Part shown: piece after piece, positions 28,646 to 36,489 of the stretch
How positions within the stretch are numbered: the stretch's first letter is position 1
How the letters are laid out: every line of letters starts with the position of its first letter
DNA from: Phytoactinopolyspora limicola
GTDB taxonomy: Bacteria; Actinomycetota; Actinomycetes; Jiangellales; Jiangellaceae
Reading direction: 5' to 3'
DNA: 64,000 bases
NCBI RefSeq assembly: GCF_011320225.1
Contig: NZ_JAAOEN010000019.1
Span: 38,957-102,956, forward strand
Position numbers and translations under genes: made by a program
The notes under the pieces: model-generated
What the model was told of the DNA's origin: nothing
Databases searched by the model: none
Seen by the model: only the letters and a program-made list of their open reading frames with translations

Positions 28646-29062
28646 ATGTTGCGAGGACTCACCACTACGAACTTCTTTGCCGACGACCTCACGGCCGCGA
28701 AAGACTGGTACACCCGGCTTTTCGGCGTCGAGCCGTATTTCGTGCGCCCCGTCGAAGGTGACCCGGCCTACGTCGAGTTCCGCATCGGTGACTACCAGCA
28801 TGAGTTCGGCCTCCTCCACAGCAATTACGCACCGCACGAGCTGTCGGGCCAGCCCGGCGGTGCACTGACCTACTGGGCGGTGGACGATGTCCAGGCCAGC
28901 TTCGAACGACTGCTCGCCATGGGTGCCACGGTGCATCAGGAACCGATCGAGCGCGGGCCGGGATTCATCACCGCCTCCGTGGTCGATCCGTTCGGGAACA
29001 TCCTCGGCGTCATGTACAACCAGCACTACCTGGACATGCTGGCATCGCGGACGGGAGCGTGA
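28646..29062 (+). CDS. VOC/glyoxalase superfamily protein
   Basis: 138 aa with two beta-alpha-beta-beta-beta modules. The first reads LRGLTTTNFFADDLTAAKDW and 'VEPYFVRPVEGDPAYVEFRIGDYQHEFGLL'; the second 'YWAVDDVQASFERLLAMGATV' and 'ASVVDPFGNILGVMYNQHY'. Reaction unknown; such proteins are often dioxygenases, isomerases or binding proteins. ATG chosen at 28646 after AAAGGGAA; it lies 64 bp after the operator. Followed directly by the YdeI-like gene. A 5'-truncated paralog lies at 44149-44484. Confidence 0.82.
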   Translation: MLRGLTTTNFFADDLTAAKDWYTRLFGVEPYFVRPVEGDPAYVEFRIGDYQHEFGLLHSNYAPHELSGQPGGALTYWAVDDVQASFERLLAMGATVHQEPIERGPGFITASVVDPFGNILGVMYNQHYLDMLASRTGA

Positions 29063-29063
29063 C

Positions 29064-29687
29064 ATGAACACCGTCGTCGCACATACACCCGCCGAGTGGC
29101 GCGCCTGGCTGGCGCAGAACTGCCAGACCGAGAAGGAGGTGTGGCTGGTCATCCACCACAAGGACAGCGGCATACCGAGCCTTCGTTATCACGAGGCGAT
29201 CGAACACGCGTTGTGCTTCGGGTGGATCGACGGCGTGCACCGCACTCGCGATTCGGACAGCTCGCAGCTCCGGTTCACCCCGCGCCGCCCGCGCAGCACG
29301 TGGAGCCGAGTGAACCGGCAACGCGCCGCGAAGATGACCGAGCTCGGCTTGATGACCGAGCATGGCCAGGCACAGATCGACCTGGCCAAGGCCAACGGCA
29401 CGTGGCAGATGGTCAGTGACGCGGAGATCTTGGCCATACCTGCTGACATGCAGGAGCTGTTCGACCGGAACGAAGCCGCGCGCACGAATTTTCAGAGCTT
29501 TCCGCCGTCCTCGAGGCGCCTGATCCTGGAGTGGATAGCGAAGGCGAAGCGGCCGGAGACGAGGCAGCGCCGGATCCATCGCACGGTCAGCCTCGCGGAG
29601 GTGAACGTCCGAGCCAACCATCCTGGCGTGCGCATGCATGATGCCGGATCCGTCCCGGGTACCACGGCAGTAGGAGTGAGCTCCTAG
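29064..29687 (+). CDS. YdeI/OmdA-like protein (bacteriocin-protection family)
   Basis: 207 aa. Family markers are 'AEWRAWLAQNCQTEKEVWLVIHHKDSG', 'RYHEAIEHALCFGWIDGVHR', 'FTPRRPRSTWSRVNRQRAAKM' and the C-terminal 'FPPSSRRLILEWIAKAKRPETRQRRI'. Related YdeI/OmpD-associated proteins have been linked to stress or peptide resistance, but the mechanism is not established. Starts 1 bp after the VOC stop, so both are on one transcript. Confidence 0.82.
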   Translation: MNTVVAHTPAEWRAWLAQNCQTEKEVWLVIHHKDSGIPSLRYHEAIEHALCFGWIDGVHRTRDSDSSQLRFTPRRPRSTWSRVNRQRAAKMTELGLMTEHGQAQIDLAKANGTWQMVSDAEILAIPADMQELFDRNEAARTNFQSFPPSSRRLILEWIAKAKRPETRQRRIHRTVSLAEVNVRANHPGVRMHDAGSVPGTTAVGVSS

Positions 29688-29754
29688 CTCGCCGCGTTCT
29701 CGATCGTCCCAGCGGTGGAGGTATTGTCGCAGGTCACGGGCTTACGGTCGATGT

Positions 29755-30975
29755 ATGAGAGCAACTTCGGCGTCGGCCCAACCAGTCGTGAACCCCGGAC
29801 GACGCATCGGCGAGCTTGATGCGATCCGGGGATTCGCGCTGTTCGGCATCCTCATCACCAACGTCATCGTGGTCTCGACCCTGTTGACCGTCAGCGGTGA
29901 CGATGGTGCATCGCTGCTGTTCGACGGCGCGGTCGACAACGCCGTGGGGGTGGTGGTCGACGCCCTGTTTCTCGGCAAGTTCTTCCTGCTGTTCTCGTTC
30001 CTGTTCGGGTACTCGTTCACGCTGCAGCTCGACGCCGCCGCCCGGGCCGGTGCGCGGGCGGTGCCGCGCTTGCTGCGCCGATGTGCCGCCTTGTTCGTCA
30101 TCGGTCTGCTGCACGCGGCGTTCCTGTGGTTCGGCGACATCCTCACCCTGTATGCGGGGCTCTGCCTGATCCTGATCGTCCTGCGCAACATCCGCCCCAT
30201 CACCGCGTTCATCGCCGGCGTCGGCATACTGCTGGCTCCCGCGGCATTGCATCTGCTGCCGGACGATGAGGACAAGGCCGCCAATGTGCACGCGCCAGGC
30301 GGCTCGGACGACAGCCTGGCCTTCCTCGATTTCTCGTGGGTCCACGAGGCATTCACCGGCGGGCCGATGGACACGTTGGCCGCGCAGCTCACCGTCGCCC
30401 CCGACTTCATGGGGGTCATCTGGAGCGGCCAGGGACCGTCGGCGCTGGGTATGTTCCTGCTCGGGATGGCTGCCGGGAAGATCCGCTTCATGAACTCTCC
30501 GGTCCTTTCCGCGTGGTCGGCGCGGCTGCAATGGATCGGGTTGCTGATCGGCGGCCCGGTCGTGGTCTGGACGATCGTCGTGGGCTTGGGCGACGGCGAC
30601 CTGCCCGGTTACGCCGACGCGATCACGACCGTCACGAATCCGCTGATCACCTTCTTCTATGCGGCCACGATCATCCGGTTGGCCCAGGGCAGGGCAGGCG
30701 CTCGTCTTGTGGCCGCACTGGCTCCGGCCGGGCGGATGGCGGCGACGAATTACATCGCGCAGTCCGCCGTGTTCATGCTCATCTACACCGGTTACGGGTT
30801 CGCCTTGGTCGACCGGGTGCCGCCGCTGGGCGTCATCGCCATCGCCCTGGTGACTTTCGCCGTTCAGCTTGCCGGCAGCCATTGGTGGCTGCGACGGTTC
30901 AAGTATGGGCCGGTCGAATGGGTATTGCGGGCCGTCACCAACGCTCGGATCCCCGCTTGGCGCCGACCCTCGTGA
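29755..30975 (+). CDS. DUF418 family membrane protein (YeiB-like)
   Basis: 406 aa with about eight to nine membrane helices. Family signature at the N-terminus: GRRIGELDAIRGFALFGILI, then the 'FLGKFFLLFSFLFGYSF' segment and the C-terminal DUF418 end 'GSHWWLRRFKYGPVEWVLRAVT'. Members are thought to act in transport or cell-envelope modification; no substrate is known. ATG 29755. The last codons overlap the PH-domain gene (GTGA), implying coupled translation. Confidence 0.88.
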   Translation: MRATSASAQPVVNPGRRIGELDAIRGFALFGILITNVIVVSTLLTVSGDDGASLLFDGAVDNAVGVVVDALFLGKFFLLFSFLFGYSFTLQLDAAARAGARAVPRLLRRCAALFVIGLLHAAFLWFGDILTLYAGLCLILIVLRNIRPITAFIAGVGILLAPAALHLLPDDEDKAANVHAPGGSDDSLAFLDFSWVHEAFTGGPMDTLAAQLTVAPDFMGVIWSGQGPSALGMFLLGMAAGKIRFMNSPVLSAWSARLQWIGLLIGGPVVVWTIVVGLGDGDLPGYADAITTVTNPLITFFYAATIIRLAQGRAGARLVAALAPAGRMAATNYIAQSAVFMLIYTGYGFALVDRVPPLGVIAIALVTFAVQLAGSHWWLRRFKYGPVEWVLRAVTNARIPAWRRPS

Positions 30976-32510
30976 GATCTGACAGCGCGGGCGAGGGCGG
31001 CGCCGACTGGCGACGGCTGGCGGCGCGGACCATCGTCGTCATGACGCTGACGTGGGTCGTCTTCGCCGCGGTCGCCGGGGTCCCTGCGGCGGCCACTGTC
31101 ACGTTCGTGTTCCCTGTCTCACTTGAGACGGTGCTGGCGTGGGGGCTCCCGCCTGCTGCGCTGCTCGTCGTCGCCGGGTTCAGTGGAGATTGTTTGCGCT
31201 GGTGGAAGACGAGATATCGGGTGCACGGCGGTCGCTTCGAGATATCCAGCGGGGTCTTCGTGCGCAGGCATCGGGTGATACCGCTGGACCGGATCCGCAG
31301 CGTGGATCTGACTGCCGAGCTGATGCTGCGCATCTGTGGCTTGGCCAAGGTCGAGATCGGTACGGGAGAACAGGCCGACCCGGACGAGAGCTCGGTGGAG
31401 CTCGAGTTGGTGACCAGGGCGGAAGCCGATCGGTTGCGCCGTGTGCTGCTCGGGCGCCCGTCGGCGACGCCCGAGCCGGAAACGACGTCGGAGACCTTGG
31501 CCAAGCTCGATCCGCGCTGGGCCCGTTTCGCGCCGCTGTCCGTCGAATCGGCCCTCCTGGGCGCCGGCGCGCTCGGCGGCGCCCTGAGCGCCGCCGAGTT
31601 CTTCGGTCTGCGGCCGGACGCCATGGCATGGGCCTTCGAGCTATTGAGCAGCCTGCCGCTCGCCGTCGCCATACTCCTGGTGATCGGGGTCGGTTCCATC
31701 GCCGGATCGGCCGGTGCGCTGCTCGTGTATGTCATGACCTGGTGGAACTTCCGGCTGGAGCGTGAATCACGCGGCGTGCTCCGGATCCGACGTGGTCTGC
31801 TGACGTCGTTCTCGGTTTCCTTGGAGGAATCACGGCTGCGCGGCGTCGAGGTCACCGAGTCACTGGGGCACCGGATACTGCGGGCGGCCCGAGTGGATGC
31901 CGTGGAGACCGGGCTCGTCCAGCAAGTCGATGACGAGGAGAGCGATCACCAGACGGTGCTGCCTCCGGCGCCACGCGCCCTGGCGCATCAGGTGGCAGGA
32001 CTCGTGCTGCGGGATCCGGCGTTGCCGACCGATCCGTTGTACTTGCGCGGACATTCGCGTGCGGCGCGCGACCGCCGGCTGGTGCGGGCTGTGGTGTTCG
32101 TGCTGACGGTTGCGGTCGCTTTGGTGATCCTCGGCGTCGCGCTGGCCGAGATGCCGCTGTACGTGGCATGGATCTGGATGGTGACGATGCTGCCGCTGGC
32201 CATGCTGGTCGCGGTGGATGCCTACCGGAACCTGGGCCACGGGATCGTCGGCGGATATCTCGTCGTGCGCAGTGGATCGCCGGCGCGCACCACGGTGGCG
32301 CTGCAACGAACCGGCGTCATCGGCTGGGTGATCCGCGAATCGATGTTCGAGCGCAGGCGCGGGCTGATCACGCTGACGGCGACGACGGCCGCCGGCTCCG
32401 GCGAATACTCCGCGTACGACGTGGGCTTGGCCGAGGGACTGGCGCTTGCCGACGCGGCCACCCAGGGCGTCGTCGGACCATTCGTCGAGCGCGGGCGCCA
32501 TTGCAGTTGA
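30972..32510 (+). CDS. Tandem bacterial PH-domain membrane protein (YdbT-like)
   Basis: 512 aa from GTG 30972, overlapping the DUF418 stop. It has three pairs of membrane helices, each followed by a bPH_2 domain: RYRVHGGRFEISSGVFVRRH with 'RVIPLDRIRSVDLTAEL'; then 'NFRLERESRGVLRIRRGLLTS' with 'SLEESRLRGVEVTES'; and 'GGYLVVRSGSPARTTVALQRTGVIGW'. YdbT-type proteins usually follow a smaller YdbS; here that partner is absent and the gene is coupled to DUF418 instead. Function in the membrane is unknown. Confidence 0.85.
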   Translation: MRSDSAGEGGADWRRLAARTIVVMTLTWVVFAAVAGVPAAATVTFVFPVSLETVLAWGLPPAALLVVAGFSGDCLRWWKTRYRVHGGRFEISSGVFVRRHRVIPLDRIRSVDLTAELMLRICGLAKVEIGTGEQADPDESSVELELVTRAEADRLRRVLLGRPSATPEPETTSETLAKLDPRWARFAPLSVESALLGAGALGGALSAAEFFGLRPDAMAWAFELLSSLPLAVAILLVIGVGSIAGSAGALLVYVMTWWNFRLERESRGVLRIRRGLLTSFSVSLEESRLRGVEVTESLGHRILRAARVDAVETGLVQQVDDEESDHQTVLPPAPRALAHQVAGLVLRDPALPTDPLYLRGHSRAARDRRLVRAVVFVLTVAVALVILGVALAEMPLYVAWIWMVTMLPLAMLVAVDAYRNLGHGIVGGYLVVRSGSPARTTVALQRTGVIGWVIRESMFERRRGLITLTATTAAGSGEYSAYDVGLAEGLALADAATQGVVGPFVERGRHCS

Positions 32511-32667
32511 TGTCGCGGTGGATCGGCAGTCCGACATGACGACCTGACTACCTACGCGTGATTCGCGTCCTCGTCGAGGACGAGCATTCCGGTGCGTCGG
32601 CAAGCTCGTCATTGAGCATCTGACGCACGCCAGCGTCAAGCCCGACCCCGAACAAGGCTGGCCCTCT

Positions 32668-33102
32668 GTGTTCCCCTGGCGCGACCAGCAACTCACCGAC
32701 GGGCACCCGCTGCTCCGCATCGAACCGGGAGCATCGACCGCTCGACGCCTGAGTTGGCGAACGCCCTGGAACACACGAGCAGACTTCTACGTCGACGCCG
32801 TAGGCGACGACAAGCGCGTCATCGCCGTGTTCTGCGACTCAGACCTCTGGAACATCGAACGGTTCCACGCTCCCATCCAGCGCGACTTCGACACCCGCCC
32901 GCTGCTCACGGGGTCGTGCTGCGGAACCACCTTCGAACGGCGAGGGTACCCGTGCTCAGACTGTCGACAACCGTTCTGCCCTCGTTGCGACGATTGCCGG
33001 TGCGAGCGAGACGCCAACCGGCCAGTGACCTGTACCCAGTGCTTCCTCCAGTTACAGCCACACCTGGTCACCGACGGCCTCTGCGTGGACTGTCGCTCCT
33101 GA
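32668..33102 (+). CDS. Cys-rich zinc-finger protein, possibly a 5'-truncated gene
   Basis: 144 aa, not recognised. The C-terminal 60 residues carry ten or more cysteines in CxxC pairs (CSDCRQPFCPRCDDCRC, CTQCF, CVDC), probably two or three zinc knuckles. Coding character and frame continue upstream of the GTG without a start codon (back to a stop near 32,549), which suggests the gene has lost its 5' end or that the GTG is internal. It opens the accessory region. Confidence 0.45.
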   Translation: MFPWRDQQLTDGHPLLRIEPGASTARRLSWRTPWNTRADFYVDAVGDDKRVIAVFCDSDLWNIERFHAPIQRDFDTRPLLTGSCCGTTFERRGYPCSDCRQPFCPRCDDCRCERDANRPVTCTQCFLQLQPHLVTDGLCVDCRS

Positions 33103-33187
33103 CCCTAACTCCGAACGCCCCTATCTCGACTACCCAGTGAGAGCCCCCGCAGAACGGACCTGGGCTGTCGGGATGGAGGTGAGAGAG

Positions 33188-33343
33188 ATGGCTAAGAACA
33201 CGGGACGAGGACAGCGCGTCGGTGCCGTCAAGAACAGTAGCGAGTTCAAGCGCGGCACGACGTGGTTCAAGCGCGACACCGGCACGGGCCGCATCCTCAA
33301 CGGCAGCCCCAACCAGCACAAGGGCGTCCGCAACGAGAAGTGA
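33188..33343 (+). CDS. Small basic protein, 51 aa
   Basis: Starts at ATG 33188 after GGAGGTGAGAGAG. The sequence is MAKNTGRGQRVGAVKNSSEF followed by 'KRGTTWFKRDTGTGRILNGSPNQHKGVRNEK'. It is strongly basic and polar with no membrane segment. Similar short 'MAKNTG..GVRREK' proteins occur in actinobacterial accessory DNA; function unknown. Lies 95 bp upstream of the SinR/Cas2-like gene on the same strand, so the two may form one unit. Confidence 0.6.
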   Translation: MAKNTGRGQRVGAVKNSSEFKRGTTWFKRDTGTGRILNGSPNQHKGVRNEK

Positions 33344-33438
33344 TCCCGCGGCCGGCGGCGCCTTGGCGTCGTCGGCCATCCCCTTGCCCATAGCGGGGGT
33401 GCAATGCAGAACCGACTTCGGTACAGCAGGAGGACGAC

Positions 33439-33711
33439 ATGCCAGTTCACTGGGTCAACTACGACCTCAACAAGACGGGACAGGACTACACGAGGCTCAT
33501 CGAATACCTGAAGTCTCATCAGAGTTGGGCCAAGCCGCTCAAGAGCAGCTTCTTCGTCAAGACATCGCTGACAGCCGGACAACTCCGAGATGGTGTCCAG
33601 AAGCACATCGACACGAATGACGACGTCGTTGTGGTGACGGTCACTGGTGCGTTCTGGGCCACCTACGGCATCTCTTCGGAGGTGACCGAATGGATGAAGA
33701 AGAATCTCTAG
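33439..33711 (+). CDS. SinR-family protein with Cas2/VapD-like ferredoxin fold
   Basis: 90 aa. The start 'VHWVNYDLNKTGQDYTRLIEYLKSH' followed by 'KSSFFVKTSLTAGQLRDGVQKHI' and 'DDVVVVTVTGAFWATYG' is the pattern of the small SinR/Cas2-like family: first strand ending in YDL, second strand with W/F-x-K, third strand DxxxVV. Cas2 and VapD members are nucleases or structural dimers. No cas1, no CRISPR repeats and no vapX partner are nearby. Strong Shine-Dalgarno (AGGAGG) before ATG 33439. Confidence 0.62.
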   Translation: MPVHWVNYDLNKTGQDYTRLIEYLKSHQSWAKPLKSSFFVKTSLTAGQLRDGVQKHIDTNDDVVVVTVTGAFWATYGISSEVTEWMKKNL

Positions 33712-33731
33712 TGCCCGACGCAGCCCTCTGT

Positions 33732-34226
33732 TCATCCAGTCAAAGGCGGGGAGTGGAGGGAATGCGTCAGGTTGCTGGCGATGCTGCGGCGGGCCACGTG
33801 TGCACCGTAGGCTGTTGCCGCGCGAGCACCGGTTATCGTGACCAGCCCCGGCAACGAGGTCGTCAACAAGCTGGCGACGCCGCGCGTCCACAGCGCCAAC
33901 GGAGCGCGGTCGCGCAGCACAGCGAACCCTGCGGGCCAGGCCTTGTCGCGTGGGATCAGGACAACGAGTCCCCGCGTTTCGGCCGCCCGGACTGTGGAAC
34001 GGATCAGCGAGGCGTCCGCACGCTCGCCCAGGCGCATGCGCCACAGCCCCGCCTCGACCCGGCTCATCCCCGCCACCGTGCCCTGGGAGCCCACCAGGCC
34101 GACCGTCTCGACAGCCCCGAGCTTCCTGACCAGACGCCCCGTGACGGCATCGCCTGGCTCGGTCATACACGCCAGAACCATCCTCGCGCGTCGATCGTCC
34201 GTGGCCAGCGACGTGATCGTGTGCAT
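33732..34226 (-). pseudogene. DprA-like DNA-processing protein, N-terminal part only
   Basis: 164 codons. It matches DprA from the start (DRRARMVLACMTEPGDAV, 'VRKLGAVETVGL') through 'PLALWTRGVASLLTTSLPGLVTITGARAATAYGAHVA', i.e. into the first strand of the Rossmann fold. The rest of the nucleotide/ssDNA-binding domain is absent; the frame ends in unrelated residues (SLHSPPLTG). DprA loads RecA onto ssDNA. Whether the short form is functional is doubtful. Lies 51 bp downstream of an HTH gene on the same strand. Confidence 0.65.
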
Positions 34227-34277
34227 GCCCGTCTCCTCCCGTCGTCAACGAGAAGGTGAGCACTCGATTCCACGCCA

Positions 34278-34748
34278 TCAGGCGTGGACGCGGCGGCGCC
34301 CTGCCGGACGGACCGTGCCCCCGTACGCGATCACCGCCGCACGAACCGAGTCATCGCTGATCCCAAGCTGCGCAGCCACCCCAGCAAGCGTCAGCCCCTC
34401 TCCGTACAGGCGTGCCGCCTCCGCACGGGTCGCTTCGGAGAGTTCCGGTCGACGTAGCTCCAGACCTGCCCGGCGCGCGACCTCCCACACGGCCCCGCGA
34501 TGCACGTCGAAGCGTGTCGCCAGCTCCCGAACCGGCACCCCAGCGGCGTAGCCTGCGAGCAGCTCAGCCCGATTCGAGGCGCTCAAACGGGTTTGAGGGC
34601 GAAGCGAATTTTCCGCCACCGGACCGCGCACGTCGCCGAGCCGAGGACGCTGGACACGCGGCCGACGAGCCCGCGACCCCTTGATAACGTGCGAAATCAG
34701 CGCACGGAGCGGCTTCCGGGGGTTTGAGAAGCACCCACGGAGGTCCAC
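34278..34748 (-). CDS. Helix-turn-helix protein paired with DprA-like fragment
   Basis: Up to 156 aa; the start is uncertain because the first about 50 residues are low in family character. The core has two HTH units: 'NRAELLAGYAAGVPVRELATRFDVHRGAVWEVARRAG' and 'ELSEATRAEAARLYGEGLTLAGVAAQLGISDDSVRAAVIAYGG', each resembling the resolvase/Hin-type HTH, and a basic tail RPAGRRRVHA. A frameshifted copy of the same gene with its downstream flank is at 41870-42165. A role as a recombinase partner or regulator of the DprA-like gene is possible but unproven. Confidence 0.6.
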   Translation of the reverse strand: MDLRGCFSNPRKPLRALISHVIKGSRARRPRVQRPRLGDVRGPVAENSLRPQTRLSASNRAELLAGYAAGVPVRELATRFDVHRGAVWEVARRAGLELRRPELSEATRAEAARLYGEGLTLAGVAAQLGISDDSVRAAVIAYGGTVRPAGRRRVHA

Positions 34749-34866
34749 CCATGGACTATCCAGGTCACGGCCACACTCGGCAGAACGCTTTCGGGTCGTG
34801 CCACCGACGTGCCACTAAGCCATCGGGAATTGTTGTTGGAGATGGAAGTAGCAACACGGCGTATTA

Positions 34867-34886
34867 ATGTGCTACAAATAGCACAT
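34867..34886. promoter_or_regulatory. vapBC operator overlapping the start codon
   Basis: ATGTGCTA and TAGCACAT are perfect 8-bp inverted repeats around CAAA. The last two bases of the palindrome are the first two of the vapB ATG at 34885. A TACAAAT box six bases before the ATG could be the -10 of a leaderless transcript, so repressor binding would cover the promoter. Confidence 0.6.
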
Positions 34887-35160
34887 GACATCGGTTGGTG
34901 TGCGTGAGCTGCGTCAGCGAGCTAGTGAGTTACTGCGCCTGGTTGGAGAGGGCGAGACGATCGAGATCACCGATCGTGGTCGTCCTGTGGCGTTGCTGAC
35001 TCCCACGCCACAAGGGAGTCCGCTGGAGCGGATGCGTGCTGCCGGCGAGATCGAGCCCGCAACCGAGGACTTTGACGATCTGCCCGAACCCATGGTTGTG
35101 TCCGCTGGTGTTGAGTCCGCCTCGCAAGCTCTAGCGCGGTTGCGTCGTGATGAGCGCTGA
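34885..35160 (+). CDS. vapB: Phd/YefM-type antitoxin (VapB)
   Basis: 91 aa. Phd/YefM DNA-binding half: 'SVGVRELRQRASELLRLVGEGETIEITDRGRPVALLTP' (residues 3-40), then a flexible acidic C-terminus that would wrap the toxin. It overlaps vapC by one base (TGATG). No Shine-Dalgarno precedes the ATG; see the operator entry for autoregulation. Confidence 0.88.
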   Translation: MTSVGVRELRQRASELLRLVGEGETIEITDRGRPVALLTPTPQGSPLERMRAAGEIEPATEDFDDLPEPMVVSAGVESASQALARLRRDER

Positions 35161-35552
35161 TGGCTGCGATTTATCTGGACTCGTCTGCCATCATCAAGCT
35201 TGTGGTGCGGGAGGCTGAGTCTGCGGCGCTGCGGCAGTACTTGCGGCGACGTCGGCCGCTGGTCTCCAGCGCATTGGCCCGCACCGAGGTGGTGCGGGCG
35301 TTGCTGCCCGCTGGGGAGAAGGCGGTGGCAGCTGGGCGCAAGGTGCTGAGCCGGATCGATGTCGTCCGTATCAGTAACGGGATTCTTGAGGATGCGGCGA
35401 CGCTGCGGCCAGATGAGGTGCGATCTCTGGACGCGATTCATTTGGCCACAGCTTTCCAGCTAGGCGAGGATCTCGGCGCGCTCGTCACATACGACGAACG
35501 TATGGCCGAGGCGGCCAAGCAGTCCGGTCATCGCGTCGTCATGCCGCATTGA
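35160..35552 (+). CDS. vapC: PIN-domain toxin (VapC)
   Basis: 130 aa RNase of the PIN family. The acidic metal site is complete: Asp7 (IYLDSSAIIKL), Glu43 (ALARTEVVRA), Asp91 (SLDAIHLATA) and Asp112 (LVTYDERMAEAA). VapC toxins cleave tRNAs or rRNA. Co-transcribed with the antitoxin. A remnant of a close paralog's last 25 codons lies at 52400-52475. Confidence 0.92.
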   Translation: MAAIYLDSSAIIKLVVREAESAALRQYLRRRRPLVSSALARTEVVRALLPAGEKAVAAGRKVLSRIDVVRISNGILEDAATLRPDEVRSLDAIHLATAFQLGEDLGALVTYDERMAEAAKQSGHRVVMPH

Positions 35553-35898
35553 CCGTTGTCGAAGCTGATGGTCGGGCGGTCACTGATTGCCAAAGCTAAC
35601 TGGTGCCCGCGCTGGGGCGACACGCCGATGGTGATGGCCACGTCGGGGCAGGCTGAGTCCGTTAGACCACAGCAATCATGCCGCAGTACGGCGACATGCA
35701 CGAAGCGGCCTGCGGAGTTGTCCAGGTGTATGCGCACGGCCTCTGGGGAGGCGGGTGTTTCACCCTTCACATACCGCGTACAGATCTTGGATCTGTCGCT
35801 ATGAGTCGGGTGCCAGTCGCCGAGCGATTCGGCCGCTTGGTTTCTCATCCAAGATGAGGTACGTGAGCGGCGGAGACGCGGTCCAGTGGGGGATTCCG
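35553..35898. other. Gene-free stretch with a possible decayed ORF on the minus strand
   Basis: 346 bp without an intact gene. The minus strand from about 35,790 to 35,528 reads YVKGETPASPEAVRIHLDNS and on to 'FVHVAVLRHDCCG..CPDVAITIGVSPQRGHQLALAISD' with a GC-rich third codon position, so it may be the remains of a gene. I do not recognise it. Confidence 0.3.
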
Positions 35899-36144
35899 AT
35901 GACTCGTCAGGCTCAGGACGTGCTCCAGGCAGCGCTGGCTCTGCCCGCACATGGTCGGGCTGACGTCGCCGCGGAACTCTTGGCCAGCCTGCATGATCGA
36001 CCGGAGGCTGATAAACGGGAGTTCGAAGAGGCCTGGGGTCGCGAGATCGAACGTCGCGGCAGGCGTGTGATGGCTGGAACCTCCGAGGGCGAGACGTGGA
36101 CGGATGTCCGTGCCCGGCTGGTTGAACGACTCACCGAGCGTTGA
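35899..36144 (+). CDS. RelB/Unstab_antitox-type addiction-module antitoxin
   Basis: 81 aa. It fits the PF09720 pattern: 'TRQAQDVLQAALALPAHGRADVAAELLASLHD' (dimerising helix) followed by 'EFEEAWGREIERRGRRVMAG' and 'TWTDVRARLVERL'. Start ATG 35899. Overlaps the toxin start by 4 bp (TTGA), the usual coupling for these systems, but the toxin is cut short. Confidence 0.75.
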   Translation: MTRQAQDVLQAALALPAHGRADVAAELLASLHDRPEADKREFEEAWGREIERRGRRVMAGTSEGETWTDVRARLVERLTER

Positions 36145-36233
36145 ACCGTCACATTCGGATCGAGCCCGGGGCGGCGGCGGAACTCGAAGAGGCTGTCCTG
36201 TGGTACGACGAGCAACATGCCGGGCACGGACTC
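36141..36233 (+). pseudogene. ParE/RelE-like toxin, N-terminal fragment
   Basis: Only about 31 codons survive: MNRHIRIEPGAAAELEEAVL then WYDEQHAGHGL, the first strand and helix of a ParE-type toxin. At about 36,225-36,233 the sequence changes into a fragment of a nucleotidyltransferase gene, so the catalytic C-terminal half is lost. The antitoxin upstream is intact. Confidence 0.7.
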
Positions 36234-36363
36234 CGTCCACGTCTCGCGCTCGGAGGTGCCGATGCTGTCAGCCCATCTTGCGGGTCGCCTCGACGTGTGG
36301 ACGGCGGCCGACGGTGCGTTGCGGCCGCTCCTCCCAGACGCGCTCTGGCCCCATCGTTCATGA
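36221..36363 (+). pseudogene. Nucleotidyltransferase fragment, paralogous to 60879-61433
   Basis: In a different frame from the toxin remnant this reads DSVHVSRSEVPMLSAHLAG, then RLDVWTAADGALRPLLPD, closely matching residues about 14-48 of the gene at 60879. The remainder is missing. It shows that a copy of that gene was once inserted here or recombined with the toxin gene. Confidence 0.7.
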
Positions 36364-36489
36364 TTCTCACCTTAGAGCCTGTTGTCGAACCTCGCGTCAG
36401 CGAGCATTCGTGACGCCGTCGCGGTATATCACCGCCGGCCGGTACTTCGTCTTAGACTCCATCTGTCACGCGATGAACAGGAGTCTGAG

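Noticed and set aside
30336..30971. In-frame 212-codon extension upstream of the PH-domain gene
   Set aside because: It is the antiphase reading of the DUF418 gene; the GTG at 30972 overlapping that stop is a natural start.
33439..33711. cas2 gene of a CRISPR system
   Set aside because: No repeats, cas1 or effector genes occur in the window; the protein is only Cas2-like in fold.
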